Shown here piece after piece: positions 61,452 to 64,000 of a DNA stretch of 64,000 nt (its first letter is position 1; every line of letters starts with the position of its first letter). The DNA lies in contig CALESY010000130.1 of assembly GCA_937919945.1 (NCBI GenBank), positions 1-64,000 on the forward strand, read 5' to 3'. The notes under the pieces were generated by a model. That model did no database searches. It saw nothing but the letters and a program-made list of their open reading frames with translations, and had not been told where the DNA came from. The DNA is from an uncultured Chitinophagaceae bacterium (GTDB lineage: Bacteria > Bacteroidota > Bacteroidia > Chitinophagales > Chitinophagaceae). The position numbers and the translations under genes were made by a program.

Positions 61452-61490
61452 TTAAATTTTATTTTTTAATTGATTTGGATGGAAAATGAA

Positions 61491-61769
61491 TTAAACAATA
61501 GCCAGAATATCGCTTTCGCGCATGATCAGGTAATCGTTACCTTCTATAGAAATTTCAGTACCTGCATATTTGCCATATAATACTGTATCTCCCGATTTTA
61601 CAGACATTGGTTCATCTTTTTTACCAGGGCCTGCAGCTACTACGGTGCCGCGTTGTGGTTTTTCTTTAGCAGTGTCCGGGATGATAATACCACCTGCTGT
61701 TTTCTCTTCTGCTGCTGCGGGTTTCACAATTACCCTGTCGTGCAGCGGTGTGATGTTTACGTTAGCCAT
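61491..61769 (-). CDS. groES: Co-chaperonin GroES (Hsp10)
   Basis: A 92-residue co-chaperonin of usual length: [20 protein letters not shown], the mobile loop [31 protein letters not shown] and the end ESDILAIV. It caps the GroEL ring. It is the first gene of the groESL operon. A -7-like CACCTTTGC lies upstream on the minus strand around 61847-61855 (7 of 8 matches to TAnnTTTG), in the ~226-base gap it shares with the divergent peroxiredoxin gene. No CIRCE element was seen. Confidence 0.97.
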   Translation of the reverse strand: MANVNITPLHDRVIVKPAAAEEKTAGGIIIPDTAKEKPQRGTVVAAGPGKKDEPMSVKSGDTVLYGKYAGTEISIEGNDYLIMRESDILAIV

Positions 61770-61995
61770 AGTTTATTAATATTTAAATATTTAAAAATTA
61801 GTTTATACTCATACCCTACATCTTTTGTGCCATTGGCTTTGGGGCTGCAAAGGTGCGCCAATTTTTCAGAAAAAAGTACTTTTTTTAATATGTCGTGTTC
61901 ATTTTCTGTCAGTTTATATTTTAAATACTCCAAATGAACCTTTCATTTTGGCAGGCGTTATCTTCGCATCGTTTTAAAACTACAATCAATTTATT

Positions 61996-62466
61996 ATGGC
62001 AATACAAGTAGGGCAACAAGCCCCCGATTTTACACTCCGCGATACGGAAAAGAACAAAGTAACCCTCAGCGAACAAAGGGGTAAGAACGTATTATTATTA
62101 TTCTTTCCCGTAGCATTTACCAGTGTATGTACCGCAGAATTGTGCAGTGTACGCGATAACCTGTCTTTTTACAACAATGCAAACGCTGTAGTATATGGCA
62201 TATCGGTAGATGCATTATTTTCTTTGGGCAAATTCAAAGAAGAGCAAAACCTCAATTTTACATTATTGAGTGACTTCAATAAAGAAGCCTCAACAGCTTA
62301 TGATACTATATACGAAAGCTGGTTTAATGACATGAAAGGAGTTTCAAAACGTTCTGCATTCGTTATAGACAAAGATGGCATTGTGAAATATGCAGAAGTA
62401 TTGGAAAATGCCGGCGATGTACCTAACTTCAATGCTATACAAGAGGTGCTGAAAAGCTTGAACTAA
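61996..62466 (+). CDS. Peroxiredoxin (AhpE/BCP type)
   Basis: A 156-residue thioredoxin-fold peroxidase: VGQQAPDFTLRDTEKNKVTL, the active site PVAFTSVCTAELC with peroxidatic Cys45 and a possible resolving Cys50, and AFVIDKDGIVKYAEV. It reduces hydrogen peroxide and organic peroxides in the cytoplasm. It is divergent from groES. The single gene is followed 29 bp later by a T9SS protein gene, probably with a separate role. Confidence 0.9.
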   Translation: MAIQVGQQAPDFTLRDTEKNKVTLSEQRGKNVLLLFFPVAFTSVCTAELCSVRDNLSFYNNANAVVYGISVDALFSLGKFKEEQNLNFTLLSDFNKEASTAYDTIYESWFNDMKGVSKRSAFVIDKDGIVKYAEVLENAGDVPNFNAIQEVLKSLN

Positions 62467-62495
62467 GGTTCTACACCTTTACAATTATCATTGTT

Positions 62496-63416
62496 ATGAA
62501 GAGATATCTGTTATTGATAGTGTGCCTTTTTGCAATAAAGGCAAATGCACAAGTATTGTTGAATAATATGGAGCAATGGCGTTTAGTGCCGGTTGGTTCA
62601 CCATCAGTAACATTAGATGTCGTTAATGGTTGGCGTTGTCCGGATTCAATTGCACATGAATTTGGGTTTCTCATCAGCAATCCCAAGCGACAATTATTCA
62701 AATCAAGTGATAAAGTAAGTGGTGATTATGCTGCCAGAATAGTGTCTGAGATACAAGGTAGTTTCGGTAGTTCTGCAGGCATCTTAACAAGTGCGGTAAT
62801 AAAGCTGGATTTAGTCAATCAAACGTATACTTTGTCTGGAGGTACACCAATCTATGGCAGGGTTAACTTTATTAATGCATGGATAAAGTATAACCCACAA
62901 GGCGGAGATACCGCAAGTGTATCTGTATCTGTCATTAAAACGGGTGCAGGTGCAGGTGGAAACGATTCAGTACTGGGCACGGGTGTTTACAGGGTAAGTA
63001 CGCAAATACCATATACTTTGGTAGACGTGCCCATAACCTATACAAATACTACTACATTGCCCGATGCATTGCAAATCGTTTTTTCAAGCAGCGGCAGGCG
63101 CGCAACAGTTGGCAGCGAATTATTGATAGATGATGTCAGTTATTCTATATTTCCGGCAAGCGTAGCTAACAACAATGGTAGCAAGCAAGTATTAGTCTAT
63201 CCCAATCCCGCATCAGACAAACTCTATATTAATAGTAGCGATGCTATTCATAAAATTACTCTATACAGTATGGATGGCAGGCAGCTTATGTCAGAATATT
63301 TTCAGGGAAACACCTCACTTGATGTTGCTTCTTTACCACAGGGTACTTACTGTTATGCTTTGGCTGATGATAACGGTACAATCATACAGCGGCAAACAAT
63401 AACAATTGCTCGTTAA
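62496..63416 (+). CDS. T9SS-secreted protein with type A sorting domain
   Basis: A 306-residue protein with a signal peptide (LLLIVCLFAIKANAQ). The ~190-residue mature domain is a beta-sandwich (INAWIKYNPQGGDTASVSVS, LLIDDVSYSI), like the carbohydrate-binding-type domains in T9SS cargo. The last ~75 residues form a type A T9SS C-terminal domain starting VLVYPNPASDKLYIN and containing LYSMDGRQL and LPQGTYCY. It is exported to the surface or released. Its substrate is unknown. Confidence 0.85.
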   Translation: MKRYLLLIVCLFAIKANAQVLLNNMEQWRLVPVGSPSVTLDVVNGWRCPDSIAHEFGFLISNPKRQLFKSSDKVSGDYAARIVSEIQGSFGSSAGILTSAVIKLDLVNQTYTLSGGTPIYGRVNFINAWIKYNPQGGDTASVSVSVIKTGAGAGGNDSVLGTGVYRVSTQIPYTLVDVPITYTNTTTLPDALQIVFSSSGRRATVGSELLIDDVSYSIFPASVANNNGSKQVLVYPNPASDKLYINSSDAIHKITLYSMDGRQLMSEYFQGNTSLDVASLPQGTYCYALADDNGTIIQRQTITIAR

Positions 63417-63447
63417 AAAAATAGGGTGGTCATCCACCCTATTTTTT
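63416..63447. terminator. Bidirectional terminator
   Basis: AAAAAATAGGGTGG and CCACCCTATTTTTT form a perfect 14-bp stem with a TCAT loop, between the convergent T9SS protein gene and the histidine kinase gene. The A and T tracts suit both directions. Confidence 0.85.
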
Positions 63448-64000
63448 ATATGTCTTAGTGCTATCTACAGGTAAGAAGATGCTGAAGGTACTGCCCTCTC
63501 CTACAACAGATTCCACATAAATATCGCCTTTATGTAGCTCTATGATACGGTGTGCTAATGCAAGCCCTAAGCCGGTACCGTGTATCAGATTGGTGTTTTC
63601 ATACTTCAAGCCGCGAAAGAAAGGTTGGAAGATGGTTTCCAATTCATTGGGTGGTATGCCGGGGCCGTTGTCTTTTACTTCTACTACTATATTCTGAAAC
63701 GTATAGGTAAGCGATACTTTGGCGCATTTATCTTTAGAAAACTTACAGGCATTGTGTATAATGTTTCTCAGTGCGCTATAAAGCAGTGCTTCGTTGCCAT
63801 ATAAAATGTCAAAACCTTCACTTTCAGGAAAATCTTCAAAGTTCAGCTTTACATCATATAGCTGACTGATTTTTTTCATCTCGCCGGGTATGCGCATCAG
63901 CAACTCGTCTATACGTACTTTTGTAAGGTCTATACCGCCTACAGAGCCGCTCGCTTTTGCAATTTCAAGTATACTGCGCACAAGTAGTGCTAATCGTTTT
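63439..64000 (-). CDS. Sensor histidine kinase, C-terminal part (gene runs off the window)
   Basis: The visible ~187 residues hold the HATPase domain: N box [14 protein letters not shown]1 [13 protein letters not shown] box FQPFFRG, G2 [15 protein letters not shown], ending [15 protein letters not shown]. The frame stays open to the window end at 64000, so the phosphoacceptor and sensor parts lie outside. It is a membrane-linked or soluble signalling kinase; its stimulus cannot be told. Host chromosome. Confidence 0.85.
   Translation of the reverse strand, partial: KRLALLVRSILEIAKASGSVGGIDLTKVRIDELLMRIPGEMKKISQLYDVKLNFEDFPESEGFDILYGNEALLYSALRNIIHNACKFSKDKCAKVSLTYTFQNIVVEVKDNGPGIPPNELETIFQPFFRGLKYENTNLIHGTGLGLALAHRIIELHKGDIYVESVVGEGSTFSIFLPVDSTKTYKK

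Overview
The window is a Bacteroidota chromosome segment, most like Chitinophagaceae. The signs are type IX secretion (T9SS) C-terminal sorting domains, the Bacteroidota style of giant RHS proteins, -7 promoter boxes of the form TAnnTTTG, and a groES-groEL pair with a GGMGMGY tail. Only the right end (about 59.6-64 kb) looks like ordinary host chromosome. Everything to its left looks like a composite mobile island whose left end lies outside the window. All assignments come from reading the sequence; no database search was run.

Region A (0.3-22 kb) is one long rightward operon of about 23 tightly packed genes. It reads like the late region of a virus. It has small membrane-anchored proteins (LEA14-like, transglutaminase-like, peptidoglycan-binding), a run of beta-rich proteins that may form a capsid or pentons (3.8-6.4 kb), two fibre-like proteins, a holin/spanin-like pair encoded in overlapping frames, two lysozyme-fold enzymes and an adenine methyltransferase. 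It ends with a 2025-residue methyltransferase/MutS-I-like/strawberry-notch helicase (DarB-like) and a RecA/RadA-type ATPase. I see no large terminase, portal, tape measure or tail sheath, so it does not look like a tailed phage. A tailless, possibly membrane-containing provirus is my leading hypothesis. The operon starts at a promoter preceded by six 10-bp repeats and ends at a strong hairpin facing an XRE repressor gene.

Region B (22.9-48.7 kb) is a more AT-rich cargo: an outer-membrane barrel protein, an Ig/FN3-like protein, an OmpH/Skp-like chaperone, a lipoprotein, two giant RHS/YD proteins (2084 and 3164 residues), a small periplasmic protein, two small lipoproteins that are candidate immunity proteins, and a SBBP-repeat T9SS protein. 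The second RHS protein carries a C-terminal toxin resembling polymorphic toxin type 44 and a roughly 325-residue insertion in its core.

Region C (48.8-52.9 kb) is a replication and control module: a TOPRIM-SF3 primase-helicase with two small genes on the minus strand, a divergent XRE regulator, and a C-terminal remnant of a tyrosine recombinase whose catalytic Tyr is Phe.

Region D (53.0-58.6 kb) is a defence-like island: an XRE-ImmA/IrrE protease, a PIN nuclease, a two-TM protein of unknown function, a B12-type radical SAM enzyme, a divergent 4Fe-4S uracil-DNA-glycosylase-superfamily protein, and an opposing RES-domain (NAD-degrading type) toxin.

Region E (58.6-64 kb) starts with a decayed RHS fragment between two related hairpins, then the 3' end of a truncated host gene. 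Host genes follow: groEL, groES, a peroxiredoxin, a T9SS-secreted protein and the 3' part of a histidine kinase gene.
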